DNA of 64,000 nucleotides from Bacteroidota bacterium (GTDB lineage: Bacteria > Bacteroidota > Bacteroidia > Bacteroidales > Bacteroidaceae): positions 1 to 64,000 of the forward strand of contig JAFABV010000046.1 in NCBI GenBank assembly GCA_023425865.1, read 5' to 3'. Positions 33,203-42,010 of this stretch are shown here, in pieces. Position 1 is the first letter of the stretch, and each line of letters opens with the position of its first letter. A model generated the notes under the pieces. That model saw only the letters and a program-made list of their open reading frames with translations, had not been told where the DNA came from and made no database searches. Made by a program: the position numbers and the translations under genes.

Positions 33203-35452
33203 TTAGGCCAGACGCTCGTGGGCCTGACGTGCGATGACGTCTTCTTGCTGCTCACGGGTGAGGTCGATGAACTTCACGGCATAGCCGCTCACACGGATGG
33301 TGAAGTTAGCGTACTCAGGCTTCTCGGGATGCTCCATGGCATCGCGGAGTTTCTCCACGCCAAAGACATTCACGTTCAGGTGGTGAGCGCCTTGGTCGAA
33401 GTAGCCATCCATAACACCCACCAGGGTCTGCGCACGCTCCTCATCGTTGTGGCCCAGTGCCGACGGACTGATGGTCTGTGTGTTGGAAATGCCGTCGAGG
33501 GCATACTCGTAAGGCAACTTGGCCACCGAGTTGAGCGATGCCAGCAGGCCCATCTGCTCAGCGCCGTAGCTGGGATTGGCACCGGGCGCCAGTGGCGTAC
33601 CGGCCTTGCGGCCATCGGGCATATTCGACGTGAACTTACCATACACCACGTTTGAAGTGATGGTCAGAATAGAGGTCGTGGGCTCTGAATTGCGATAAGT
33701 GTGATGCTTCTTGATCATCGTCATGAAGGTCTTGAGCACCCATACGGCGATGTCGTCGGCGCGGTCGTCGTCATTGCCATAGCGGGGGAAGTCGCCCTCG
33801 GTCTTGAATTCCAACGGGAAGCCTGTCTCGTCACGGATGATATTGACCTTGGCATACTTGATGGCGGAAATAGAGTCTACCACATGACTGAAGCCGGCAA
33901 TACCCGTAGCGAAGGTGCGGCGCACGTCGGTGTCGATGAGTGCCATCTCCGCCGCCTCGTAAAAATACTTGTCGTGCATGTAGTGAATAAGGTTGAGGGT
34001 CTTCACGTAGATAGCTGCCAACCACTCCATCATATCGACAAAACGAGGCATAAACTCATCGTAGGTCACCACGTCACCGTCAATAGGACGGAGGGCAGGG
34101 CCACACTGCTCGCGTGTCTTGGCGTCTACGCCACCACTGATGGCATAGGTGAGACACTTGGCGAGGTTGGCGCGGGCACCGAAGAACTGCATCTCCTTGC
34201 CGGTCTGGGTAGCGCTCACGCAGCAGCAGATGCTGTAGTCGTCGCCCCAGATAGGACGCATCACGTCGTCGTTCTCATACTGAATAGAACTGGTGGTGAC
34301 GGAGATCATGGCCGCATAACGCTTGAAGCCCTTGGGCAGACGTGAACTGTAGAGTACGGTGAGGTTGGGTTCGGGCGAAGGACCCATGTTCTCTAAGGTA
34401 TGGAGGAAACGGAAGTCGTTCTTGGTGACCATCGAGCGGCCGTCCATGCCCATGCCGCCCACCTCAAGCGTAGCCCATACGGGGTCGCCGCTGAAGAGCT
34501 GGTTATAAGAGGGGATACGGGCAAACTTCACCATGCGGAACTTCATGACCAAATGGTCAATGAGTTCCTGGGCGTCGGTCTCGGTCAGCGTGCCTTCAGC
34601 AAAGTCGCGCTCAAAATAGATGTCGAGGAAGGTAGAGATACGCCCTACCGACATGGCGGCGCCGTTCTGGGTCTTCACCGCGCCCAAGTAGCCGAAGTAG
34701 AGCCACTGCACCGCCTCGCGTCCGTTGGCTGCCGGACGGGAGATATCGAAGCCGTAGGCGGCAGCCATCTCCTTGAGTCCCTTGAGGGCACGGATCTGCA
34801 TCGACACCTCCTCGCGCAAGCGTATCACCTCGTCGATCATCTCACGGTCGCCCATATTCTTGAGGTCGTTCTTCTTCTCCTCGATCAGGAAGTCAACGCC
34901 ATAGAGTGCCACACGGCGGTAGTCGCCCACGATACGGCCACGGCCATAGGTGTCGGGCAGTCCGGTGAGAATATGATTGTGGCGCACCAGCTTCATCTCA
35001 TCGGTATAGGCATCAAACACGCCGTCGTTGTGCGTCTTGCTATAATGGGTAAAAATGTCGTGCAACTTCTCAGAGGGGGTGTAACCATAGGTGGTGCAAG
35101 CCTGCTCAGCCATCTTGATGCCACCGTAGGGCATGAAGGCGCGCTTCAGCGGCTTGTCGGTCTGCAGTCCTACGACGGTTTCCAGTTCTTTGGAGCCCTC
35201 GCTGATATAGGCCGGGCCGTAGGCCGTGAGTCCTGATACCACTTCGGTCTCCATATCGAGTACACCACCCTTGCTGCGCTCCTCCTTCTGCAACTCCTGC
35301 AGTTTGCCCCAAAGGGTATTGGTGGCTGGGGTAGGTGCTGCCAGAAAGGACTCGTCGCCCTCATAGCTGGAATAGTTGTTCTGGATAAAATCGCGAAGAT
35401 TTACTTCCGATGTCCATTTGTTTCCTTTGAAACCTCTCCATTCTGTTCTCAT
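33203..35452 (-). CDS. pflB: Formate acetyltransferase (pyruvate formate-lyase)
   Basis: Converts pyruvate and CoA to acetyl-CoA and formate in anaerobic metabolism. The active-site cysteine pair lies in YSICCCVSATQTG, here three cysteines in a row, and the glycyl-radical site is in RVSGYAVKF near the C-terminus. The length of 749 residues fits. I place the start at ATG 35452 (MRTEWRGFKGNKW); the frame runs 36 codons further upstream, but that part overlaps the -7 box at 35548-35556 and its leader and so is not translated. Confidence 0.96.
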   Translation of the reverse strand: MRTEWRGFKGNKWTSEVNLRDFIQNNYSSYEGDESFLAAPTPATNTLWGKLQELQKEERSKGGVLDMETEVVSGLTAYGPAYISEGSKELETVVGLQTDKPLKRAFMPYGGIKMAEQACTTYGYTPSEKLHDIFTHYSKTHNDGVFDAYTDEMKLVRHNHILTGLPDTYGRGRIVGDYRRVALYGVDFLIEEKKNDLKNMGDREMIDEVIRLREEVSMQIRALKGLKEMAAAYGFDISRPAANGREAVQWLYFGYLGAVKTQNGAAMSVGRISTFLDIYFERDFAEGTLTETDAQELIDHLVMKFRMVKFARIPSYNQLFSGDPVWATLEVGGMGMDGRSMVTKNDFRFLHTLENMGPSPEPNLTVLYSSRLPKGFKRYAAMISVTTSSIQYENDDVMRPIWGDDYSICCCVSATQTGKEMQFFGARANLAKCLTYAISGGVDAKTREQCGPALRPIDGDVVTYDEFMPRFVDMMEWLAAIYVKTLNLIHYMHDKYFYEAAEMALIDTDVRRTFATGIAGFSHVVDSISAIKYAKVNIIRDETGFPLEFKTEGDFPRYGNDDDRADDIAVWVLKTFMTMIKKHHTYRNSEPTTSILTITSNVVYGKFTSNMPDGRKAGTPLAPGANPSYGAEQMGLLASLNSVAKLPYEYALDGISNTQTISPSALGHNDEERAQTLVGVMDGYFDQGAHHLNVNVFGVEKLRDAMEHPEKPEYANFTIRVSGYAVKFIDLTREQQEDVIARQAHERLA

Positions 35453-35791
35453 AAACTGTAAATGATTAATTGGTTTGAGACTTATATATAATAATGTGTA
35501 TCCGTTTGAAAACAATCCCAGCTTACGGCGAACCGAATTAAGGGACTGCAAAGGTACCACTTTTTTCCGAAATACTACCTAAATTGCTATCTCCATTTTG
35601 CAATTTGCCCACAAAAACAATGCCGAAGGGCATTCTGGTAACAATTGTGGCCACATCAAAAATATCTGTAATCTTTACATAAAAGATACTAAAATGCAAG
35701 CGCAACATTTGCGAATATGCCCAATATTGCTTAATATTGCAATACGCTTTGTGATAACATTGCGCATTATTAACGCTTAAAATACCAAAAG
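35453..35791. other. Divergent gap between pflB and sodB
   Basis: Holds the pflB promoter and leader on the minus strand. The right half is AT-rich, with several GCAATATTGC-like short dyads at 35710-35765, but no clear promoter box for the superoxide dismutase gene. Nothing coding is seen. Confidence 0.5.
35548..35556 (-). promoter_or_regulatory. -7 box for pflB
   Basis: TACCTTTGC on the minus strand, giving a leader of about 90 bases before the pflB ATG. Confidence 0.6.
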
Positions 35792-36436
35792 ATGAAGAAA
35801 ATATTCTTTTTGCTCGCCATGGCATTGGCCACAATGACAGCTTCTGCCCAGAGCACGTCACCGGCTTACGCCGCAGCCCCCCTACCCTATGCCACCGATG
35901 CCTTGGAGCCGGTAATCAGCAAGCAGACGATAGAACTGCACTATGGCAAACACCTGCAGGGGTACGCCAACAACGTCAACAAGTTGGTGCCCGGCACACA
36001 GTGGGAAGGTAAATCGTTGGAGGAGATTGTCGCCACATCAGACGGCGCCTTGTACAACAATGCCGGCCAGCTGCTCAACCATAACATCTACTTCACCAGC
36101 TTCTCGCCGAAAGGCGGTGGCCAACCCTCTGGCAAATTGGGCAGTGCCATCGTTGCCAAGTGGGGCTCGGTAGACGCTTTCAAGGCCGAGATGGAGAAGC
36201 AGGCCGTAGCGCTCTTCGGTTCGGGCTGGACTTGGCTGGCCGAGGATGCCAACGGCGCGCTGCTCATTAAGAACTACGCCAATGGCGGCAACCCGGTAAA
36301 AGACGGCCTTAAGCCCATTTTGGGTTTCGACGTATGGGAGCACGCCTACTATCTCGACTATCAGAACCGCCGTGCCGACCACGTCAAGGCTCTTTGGAAT
36401 ATCATTGACTGGAAGGTGGTGGAAAAGCGGTTTTAA
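35792..36436 (+). CDS. Fe/Mn superoxide dismutase with signal peptide
   Basis: Converts superoxide to oxygen and peroxide. All four metal ligands are present: H50 (ELHYGKH), H97 (LLNHNIY), D180 and H184 (GFDVWEHAYYLDY). The N-terminus (MKKIFFLLAMALATMTASAQ) is a clean signal peptide followed by a 10-residue low-complexity spacer, so the enzyme should act in the periplasm or on the surface, unlike the usual cytosolic form of about 190 residues. The iron/manganese preference cannot be settled by eye. It is a single-gene unit with its own terminator. Confidence 0.92.
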   Translation: MKKIFFLLAMALATMTASAQSTSPAYAAAPLPYATDALEPVISKQTIELHYGKHLQGYANNVNKLVPGTQWEGKSLEEIVATSDGALYNNAGQLLNHNIYFTSFSPKGGGQPSGKLGSAIVAKWGSVDAFKAEMEKQAVALFGSGWTWLAEDANGALLIKNYANGGNPVKDGLKPILGFDVWEHAYYLDYQNRRADHVKALWNIIDWKVVEKRF

Positions 36437-36535
36437 TGAGAGACGCCACTCCCAACCATGACGCGCGGTGAGCCTCACACAAGGAGAGCGCTACCGCGCG
36501 GCACGTACAAAGGAGTGGAATCGGCGCCACATCAT

Positions 36536-36570
36536 AATCCCTCCCCGACTGATGACGTTGGGGAGGGATT
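36536..36570 (+). terminator. Terminator of superoxide dismutase gene
   Basis: AATCCCTCCCC pairs perfectly with GGGGAGGGATT (13-base loop), followed by TCTCGTTT. The T-tract is weak. Confidence 0.65.
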
Positions 36571-36714
36571 CTCGTTTCAGTGCGCCCACAGTCGCGGCAG
36601 CCCACATTGTCACATGCCTCTATCCCGAGTTGTGGGCTGAGGCTGGGTGGGGAAAAAGAAAAGACGGGAGGAAAGCTACGTTGCGGCGATTAAACCAAGG
36701 ACAGGTACAAGCAC

Positions 36715-36776
36715 AAAAAAAGGAGTACCGCCGTACTCCAACCTTGTTAACCTTAAATCTAATACTATGAAAAACA
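36715..36776 (-). ncRNA. Candidate 60-nt small RNA
   Basis: On the minus strand a perfect TATCTTTGC promoter box (36781-36789) is followed by about 35 bases of AT-rich sequence (TTCATAGTATTAGATTTAAG, then GTTAACAAGGTTG), and then a GGAGTAC/GTACTCC hairpin with seven T. Promoter and terminator are thus only about 60 bases apart, with no room for a protein. I believe the ATAGTATTAGATTTAAGGTTAAC block recurs in Bacteroidales genomes, but cannot verify it here. Confidence 0.55.
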
Positions 36777-36780
36777 CATT

Positions 36781-36789
36781 GCAAAGATA
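36781..36789 (-). promoter_or_regulatory. -7 box for candidate small RNA
   Basis: Perfect TATCTTTGC on the minus strand; no gene start lies downstream before the terminator at 36715-36739. Confidence 0.6.
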
Positions 36790-36888
36790 ATAACTATCTT
36801 TGAATATGAAAGCATTTTGGACAAAAATCTTCGGTATTATAACCAAAATTAACAAAGAAGGTGCAATTTTCGTATTCCTTTTGTGCCC

Positions 36889-37155
36889 TTATCGCTTAAA
36901 TTTACGGTAGAGTTTCCAGCCGAGAATGAAGGCGTCGAGCACGCCGGCCCCCGTGGTCATCAGTCCACTCAACCGCTTAGAAGGCGTAGAACCCTTGCCG
37001 AAAGCCGCCACGGGTTTGGCAAACAGCGAGTGCCACTGTGCCCTGATTTTGCCGTCGTCTTTCTGAATCTCTGCCAGTATCGTGGCCTTACGAGTCTCTA
37101 TCTCCTCCATGGTCTTGTAAGAAACAGGAGCAGGGTTATTGTTTTGCGTATCCAT
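36889..37155 (-). CDS. Small hypothetical protein of holin/YtxH operon
   Basis: An 88-residue basic protein. A coiled N-terminal part (MEEIETRKATILAEIQKDDG) is followed by SLFAKPVAAFGKG and a short hydrophobic stretch (TGAGVLDAFILGWKLY). No function is known. Its start codon overlaps the stop of the upstream membrane gene by one base (TAATG), so translation is coupled. It is the last gene of a three-gene unit. Confidence 0.7.
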   Translation of the reverse strand: MDTQNNNPAPVSYKTMEEIETRKATILAEIQKDDGKIRAQWHSLFAKPVAAFGKGSTPSKRLSGLMTTGAGVLDAFILGWKLYRKFKR

Positions 37156-37505
37156 TATTTGCTGAGTAAAAGTGAAGCCAGGAACTTGACGAGTGGACGC
37201 TCAATCCATCTTTTCCTGAAGATGACAAAAAGCAGCAAGAGCAATAAGTAGATGCCTGCCACAATGGCAAATGCGCCGACACGTCCGGCGACAGCCTCGA
37301 GCGCGTAAGCCGCGGCGAAACTGAAATAGATCAGTACCAGTATGAGCAGGAAACTCAGGATGGCAGTCATGGCGATAACCGTGAGTATCTTTACCGTCTT
37401 CTCAACGATGTCGAGTTTCACGTACTCGCTCTGCAGTCCCACATAATGCTTCACCGTCTCCACCAACTGACTGATGGTTTCTATATTTTGGTCGTTCGAA
37501 AACAT
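37155..37505 (-). CDS. Phage-holin-like/DUF1469 membrane protein
   Basis: A 116-residue integral membrane protein: a soluble N-terminal helix (VETVKHYVGLQSEYVKLDIV) and two closely spaced membrane helices (about 43-65 and 75-95), ending in basic RKRW. The layout matches the putative Actinobacterial holin-X/DUF1469 family found in many non-phage operons beside YtxH proteins. A lysis role is unlikely here, as there is no phage context. Confidence 0.75.
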   Translation of the reverse strand: MFSNDQNIETISQLVETVKHYVGLQSEYVKLDIVEKTVKILTVIAMTAILSFLLILVLIYFSFAAAYALEAVAGRVGAFAIVAGIYLLLLLLFVIFRKRWIERPLVKFLASLLLSK

Positions 37506-37597
37506 GTACCGGTGGTCATATTATAGGGTTTGACATAAAAATGCAGGGGCAAACCACTGTTATGTGGGCTTGCCCCGTGTATCTCCGTAAGACGCGA

Positions 37598-37810
37598 TTA
37601 CTCTACGCCCACAGCCTCCTTGATGTCGTCCACCAAGTCGTCCTGGTCTTTGCGGTTGAGCTTGATGTCGTGCTTTTTGCAGAAATCCTCCAATGCGTCA
37701 GCGATCTTTGTGCGGGTTTCCTCACCTTTTTCGGGAGCCAGGAGCAGACCCACTGCGGCTCCTGCGATGGCGCCACCGAGGAAAGCGCCGATAAATCCTA
37801 ATGTTCTCAT
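37598..37810 (-). CDS. YtxH-domain protein
   Basis: A 70-residue protein: a glycine-rich membrane segment (GFIGAFLGGAIAGAAVGLLLAP) followed by EKGEETRTKI and a charged helix, the YtxH signature; YtxH members are linked to general stress. The start is at 37810: the upstream in-frame codons overlap the -7 box at 37852-37860. First gene of a unit with the next two. Confidence 0.8.
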   Translation of the reverse strand: MRTLGFIGAFLGGAIAGAAVGLLLAPEKGEETRTKIADALEDFCKKHDIKLNRKDQDDLVDDIKEAVGVE

Positions 37811-37851
37811 ATCGTTCTTGATAAAATAATGGTTTATAATAATACTCTTTT

Positions 37852-37860
37852 GCAAATATA
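37852..37860 (-). promoter_or_regulatory. -7 box for YtxH operon
   Basis: TATATTTGC on the minus strand, 42 bp before the YtxH ATG at 37810. Confidence 0.6.
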
Positions 37861-37977
37861 ACGAATATGTGGGGAACACCCGTTCCTGGCATAACTATTT
37901 TTTGTTAAAAATTCGGCATTTGCCTGATTTAACAAACTTTATGCGTGCCTGCCGACTATTTTTGTAGAATAATTTGT

Positions 37978-37986
37978 AATTTCGCA
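37978..37986 (+). promoter_or_regulatory. -7-like box for SPOR-ruvX-def run
   Basis: TAATTTCGC departs from consensus at one position; a TTTG lies about 10 bp upstream. The first gene starts 66 bp later. Confidence 0.45.
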
Positions 37987-38052
37987 CATTAAAGGATGGC
38001 AGATATCCTGTCGCGTATGAAATAATCAATAACTTCTTAAATAGGTAAAGAT

Positions 38053-38553
38053 ATGAAGAAATCAATGGTATTGAGCGCAGCGGTTTGCGTAGCTCTGGCC
38101 TTCACAAGTTGTAAATCACAGGAGAGTGCATATAAAAAAGCTTACGAGAAAGCCAAGGCACAGGAGGAGCTGAACCAGGCTCAGGCTCCTGTTCAGGAAG
38201 CTGCACCTGTGGTGACTCCGCTGGTGGAGAAGCCCGCCACACAGACTACTGTCACCAATGTGAACAACGCTACCGTGCGCACTGAGGACGTAACCGTGGT
38301 GAACGGCGCCGGCCTGAAGTCATACAGCGTGGTGGTAGGGTCGTTCTCACTCAAGGCCAACGCCGAGGGTCTGCAGAATACGCTGAAGCAAGGCGGCTAC
38401 GACGCACAGATTGTCTACAACTCCAGCGTCAACATGTACCGCGTAATCTCGGCCACCTCAGCCGACAAGGCCACTGCCGTACAGAACCGCGACGCCATCC
38501 GTGGCAGCCAGTACAACCCCAAGAGCGACGCTTGGTTGCTGTTCAAAAAGTAA
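38053..38553 (+). CDS. SPOR-domain lipoprotein
   Basis: A 166-residue lipoprotein (lipobox ALAFTSC) with a proline/threonine-rich linker and a C-terminal SPOR domain (YSVVVGSFSLKANAEGLQNT, YRVISATSADKATAV). SPOR domains bind denuded glycan strands at division sites. The 4-bp gap to ruvX suggests an operon. Confidence 0.87.
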   Translation: MKKSMVLSAAVCVALAFTSCKSQESAYKKAYEKAKAQEELNQAQAPVQEAAPVVTPLVEKPATQTTVTNVNNATVRTEDVTVVNGAGLKSYSVVVGSFSLKANAEGLQNTLKQGGYDAQIVYNSSVNMYRVISATSADKATAVQNRDAIRGSQYNPKSDAWLLFKK

Positions 38554-38557
38554 GCCT

Positions 38558-38974
38558 TTGGCAAGGATATTATCTATAGACTATGGCAAGAAGCGCACGG
38601 GCATAGCCGTCACCGACCCCCTGCAGCTTATCGCCAATGGTCTCACTACGGTCGCTACCGGCGACCTGTTCGACTTCCTCTCCGCCTACATGGTCAGGGA
38701 GGAAGTCGAACACATTATTATCGGCAAACCCATACAACCCAACGGACAGCCTTCTGAAAACCTCGCCCGCGTGGAAAATTTTGTGGGACGATGGAGAAAG
38801 GCACATCCCAACATCCCCATCACTTATTACGACGAGCGGTTTACCTCCGTTCTTGCCCACCGCGCCATGATAGAAGGCGGCGTGAAAAAGAAGACAAGAC
38901 GCGAGGACAAAGCACTGGTAGACGAGATTAGCGCTACCATATTACTTCAGGATTACATGAACTCAAGAAAATGA
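38558..38974 (+). CDS. ruvX: RuvX/YqgF family nuclease
   Basis: A 138-residue RNase H-fold protein, named as a putative Holliday junction resolvase and implicated in 16S rRNA processing in E. coli. Acidic active-site motifs: IDYGKKRTGIAVTD at the N-terminus, YYDERFTS and DEISATILLQ. I use the TTG at 38558: it gives the normal N-terminus (MARILSIDYG), whereas the longer frame from 38501 would overlap the SPOR gene by 53 bp with nonsense sequence. It overlaps def by 4 bp (ATGA). Confidence 0.9.
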   Translation: MARILSIDYGKKRTGIAVTDPLQLIANGLTTVATGDLFDFLSAYMVREEVEHIIIGKPIQPNGQPSENLARVENFVGRWRKAHPNIPITYYDERFTSVLAHRAMIEGGVKKKTRREDKALVDEISATILLQDYMNSRK

Positions 38975-39534
38975 TTTTACCGATTTATACATACGGGCAG
39001 CCTGTCTTGAGGCAGGTGGCTCAGGATATTCCCACCGACTATCCAGACCTACAGCAGTTTATCAGCGACATGTACGAGACCCTCGACGCCTCATCGGGCG
39101 TGGGCCTTGCCGCCCCACAGGTGGGCAAATCTATCCGCGTGGTGGTCATCGACCTCGACGTGCTCAAGGACGACTTCCCCGAGTACGCCGGATATCGGCA
39201 TGCCTTCATCAACTCACACATCGTAGATTTCGACGAGAAATCGGGCAAGGAAACCCTCGAAGAGGGCTGTCTCTCCATTCCCGGCATGAGTGAGAAGGTA
39301 GAGCGGTTTAACCGCATACACGTGCAGTATCTCGACGAAAACCTACAACCCCACGACGAGTGGGTAGAGGGTTACTTGGCGCGCGTCATGCAGCACGAGT
39401 TCGACCACCTCGAAGGCAAGATGTACGTAGACCGCGTTAGCCCATTCCGCAAACAGCTCATACGCAGCAAGCTCCGCGCCATCATGCAGGGCAAGTACAA
39501 CGCTAACTACCGCACCAAGCAGACTCGCCGGTAA
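38971..39534 (+). CDS. def: Peptide deformylase
   Basis: Removes the N-formyl group from new proteins. The three metal/active-site motifs are intact: GVGLAAPQVG (about 43-52), EEGCLSIPG (about 95-103) and QHEFDHLEG (about 137-145). The length of 187 residues is normal. Translationally coupled to ruvX through ATGA. Confidence 0.96.
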   Translation: MILPIYTYGQPVLRQVAQDIPTDYPDLQQFISDMYETLDASSGVGLAAPQVGKSIRVVVIDLDVLKDDFPEYAGYRHAFINSHIVDFDEKSGKETLEEGCLSIPGMSEKVERFNRIHVQYLDENLQPHDEWVEGYLARVMQHEFDHLEGKMYVDRVSPFRKQLIRSKLRAIMQGKYNANYRTKQTRR

Positions 39535-39583
39535 AATACGCCCCACTACCAGCGACAAGCTCAACCTCTCAATATCCAGGCAG

Positions 39584-41563
39584 ATGAAGAGCAGACTCAT
39601 AGCCTTGCTAATAGCCGTGACAGCCGTAGGGCGCATGGCCGCGCAGTATAATGTCGACCGACTGATCACCAGCGGTGAAGTGGCACTCCACTATGAAGAC
39701 TACGTACTATCGATACAGTATTTCAACAAGGTGTTGGCCCTGAAGCCATACCTGTGGTTGCCATGGTACGACCGTGCCGTGGCAAAGTTCTACCTCGACG
39801 ACTACGTGGGTGCCGAGGCCGACGCCACCGAGGCCATCAAGCTCAATCCGTATATTGAGCAGATATTCGACCTGCGCGCCATCTCCAACATACGCCAGGA
39901 GAAATACTCCGAAGCCATCAACGACTACGACCGGGCCATCAAGCTCAACTCGGCCGTGTCCAGCTTTTGGGTCAACAGGGCCATCTGCCGCATGAATGTC
40001 AAAGACTACGACCAGGCACTGCTCGACGCCGACTCGATCATCAAGCGATGGGCCAAGCTGCCCACGGCCTACTCGCTGAAGGCTGAAATATACTTGGAAA
40101 AGAAAGACACCGCGCAGGCCGACAACTGGCTCTCGCGCAGCTTAGACATCGACCCCTACAACGCCGACGCATGGACCACGCGCGCCTATATCGCGCTCAA
40201 CCGGCGGCAGTGGAAACCGGCCGACTCGTGCCTCACACAGTCCATACACCTGCGCCCCAAGGTGGTCAACAACTACGTCAACCGGGCCTTGGCGCGCCTC
40301 AACCTCAACAACCTCAGGGGGGCCATGGATGATTATGACATGGCCATAGACCTCGACCCCAACAACTTCCTGGCACACTACAACCGTGGATTGCTGCGCG
40401 TGCAGCTGGGCGACGACAACCGTGCCATCACGGACTTCGACTTCGTCATCAAGATGGAGCCGCAAAACTTCATGGCCATCTTCAACCGCGCACTGCTGCA
40501 CGACAAGACGGGCAACCTGAGGGCCGCCATACGCGACTATACCACGGTGATTGACCAGTTTCCCAACTTCTGGACGGGACTCAACTACCGCGCCAACGCC
40601 TATCGCCGACTCGGCATGACGGCCAAGGCCGAGATGGACGAGTTTCGTATCTTCAAGGCACAGATGGACAAGCATGTGGGCATACAGCCACGATGGAGCA
40701 AGAGCAACCTGAAAGAGATGCGCAAACGCTCGGAAATAGACCCGAACAAGTACAACGACATCGTGGTGGAAGATAAGCGACAAGTGGAGCATGAATACAA
40801 GAGCCAGTATCGCGGCACCATCCAGAACCGCGAGGTCAACACCGACCTGCTGCCCGCCTACCAGCTGTCTTACTTCACCTTCTCGAATGGCGTGCGGGGC
40901 TACGAGGCCTACGACGCCGAGGTAGATGCCTTCAACACCAAGGAGCAACCCCTGCGCAAGCTCAACGTCACGTGCAACCAGAATCACACCAAGCTCACCG
41001 ATGTGCAGTCAAAGCAGATATTCCAGCTCATCGACGGACTCACTGAGGGCATAGCCGAAGAGAAAGACCCACGGGCCTTGGCCGCACTCAAGCTGCAGCG
41101 GGCCGTGGCCTATGCCGAGGCACAAAACTACGCCGACGCCATTGCCGACCTCGACGACTATGTGGCAGCCCAACCGTCGTCGGCCCTCGGACGATGGCAG
41201 CGGGCGGTTTGCCAAGACATGCTCAACAACTTCGATGCCTCCAAGGGGCAGAACGTGGGCATGAAGTCGGCACAGGTAGAAGGCGACTTTGCCGAGGCCA
41301 TCAAGCTCGCCCCACGCAAGGCGTATCTCTACTACGACCGTGGCACCTTCTTCGCACAGGCCAAAAACTACACGAAGGCCATAGCCGACTATACGCAGGC
41401 GCTCACGCTCGACCCCAACCTGGCCGAGGCCTACTACAACCGCGGACTGGTGTACTACTTCCAGGGCAACCTGCAAGCCGCGCAGAAAGACCTCAGTAAA
41501 GCAGGCGAACTGGGCATCTATAACGCCTATGCGCTGAGCAAGCACCTCGGCAAAGGCAAGTAG
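39584..41563 (+). CDS. Exported tetratricopeptide-repeat protein
   Basis: A 659-residue protein with a signal peptide (cut near RMAA/Q) and at least ten TPR units (YFNKVLALKPYLWLPWYDRA, DYDRAIKLNSAVSSFWVNRA, ADYTQALTLDPNLAEAYYNR). A non-repetitive middle (about 370-500) divides N- and C-terminal TPR blocks. Likely a periplasmic scaffold; the partner is unknown. It starts 49 bp after def and may be co-transcribed. Confidence 0.87.
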   Translation: MKSRLIALLIAVTAVGRMAAQYNVDRLITSGEVALHYEDYVLSIQYFNKVLALKPYLWLPWYDRAVAKFYLDDYVGAEADATEAIKLNPYIEQIFDLRAISNIRQEKYSEAINDYDRAIKLNSAVSSFWVNRAICRMNVKDYDQALLDADSIIKRWAKLPTAYSLKAEIYLEKKDTAQADNWLSRSLDIDPYNADAWTTRAYIALNRRQWKPADSCLTQSIHLRPKVVNNYVNRALARLNLNNLRGAMDDYDMAIDLDPNNFLAHYNRGLLRVQLGDDNRAITDFDFVIKMEPQNFMAIFNRALLHDKTGNLRAAIRDYTTVIDQFPNFWTGLNYRANAYRRLGMTAKAEMDEFRIFKAQMDKHVGIQPRWSKSNLKEMRKRSEIDPNKYNDIVVEDKRQVEHEYKSQYRGTIQNREVNTDLLPAYQLSYFTFSNGVRGYEAYDAEVDAFNTKEQPLRKLNVTCNQNHTKLTDVQSKQIFQLIDGLTEGIAEEKDPRALAALKLQRAVAYAEAQNYADAIADLDDYVAAQPSSALGRWQRAVCQDMLNNFDASKGQNVGMKSAQVEGDFAEAIKLAPRKAYLYYDRGTFFAQAKNYTKAIADYTQALTLDPNLAEAYYNRGLVYYFQGNLQAAQKDLSKAGELGIYNAYALSKHLGKGK

Positions 41564-41637
41564 AAGGCCTGCGCCACAGGTCTCGCCCCAGCGGTGCAAG
41601 GCGTCCCCACCCCCTCATTACACATGACATACTGCCC

Positions 41638-41661
41638 TGCCCTCTCCCACCAGAGAGGGCA
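41638..41661. other. Stem-loop after TPR gene
   Basis: TGCCCTCTC and GAGAGGGCA pair perfectly around a 6-base loop. There is no T-tract, so it may be a processing or rho-type site, not an intrinsic terminator. Confidence 0.5.
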
Positions 41662-41736
41662 GCACATGGGCTGTCGAGAACCTCGGCACGCCCCCGCCTC
41701 GCCCTTATCACTCCGCACTTCGGGCAAAACCATTCC

Positions 41737-41828
41737 ATGATTCTATATAAAACTATGCCATGGTTCTATATAAAACCATTTTGTAGTTCTATATAAAACC
41801 ATTCCGTGATTTTATATAGAACCATTTC
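41737..41828. repeat. 23-bp palindromic array, site 2
   Basis: Four units begin at 41737, 41760, 41783 and 41806, exactly 23 bp apart; unit 2 (ATGGTTCTATATAAAACCAT) differs from the ideal palindrome at one base. Partly matching DNA (AAAACCATTCC) precedes unit 1. The left flank (CGCCCTTAT...CTTCGGGC) is shared with site 3. Confidence 0.92.
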
Positions 41829-41973
41829 GCCACTCCATATCGCAACAAACTTCGATTCAGGCAGAGGCACCGGGCCGAAAGCTTTTGCGGGCCGTTGCCG
41901 CGACACTTTGACGCAAAGCCGCAAAAAGCATAATAAATCGTGCCAAAGATAGTCGAGTTTAGAAAAATAGTGT

Positions 41974-41981
41974 TACTTTTG
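41974..41981 (+). promoter_or_regulatory. -7-like box for thrS
   Basis: TACTTTTG fits TAnnTTTG; it overlaps the longer in-frame start at 41981, supporting ATG 42011 for thrS. Confidence 0.5.
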
Positions 41982-42010
41982 TGGCGATTTCAATAAAACA
42001 TATTTGTATC

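Larger units (their letters stand above)
36437..36888. other. Gap with terminator and candidate small RNA
   Basis: No protein gene is supported. It holds the superoxide dismutase terminator at 36536-36570, a GC-rich middle, and the minus-strand small-RNA unit at about 36715-36789. A 34-codon frame from 36806 has no recognisable features. Confidence 0.5.
41564..42010. other. Gene-free gap upstream of thrS
   Basis: No gene. It holds a 9-bp stem-loop (41638-41661, TGCCCTCTC/GAGAGGGCA) without a T-run, the second 23-bp palindromic array, and the thrS promoter box. Confidence 0.6.

Noticed and set aside
36806..36910. A 34-codon frame after a TATCTTTGA box
   Set aside because: It overlaps the end of a better supported gene and has no ribosome binding site or similarity.
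37155..37505. Prophage holin
   Set aside because: No phage genes nearby; the gene sits in a YtxH-type operon common in chromosomes.
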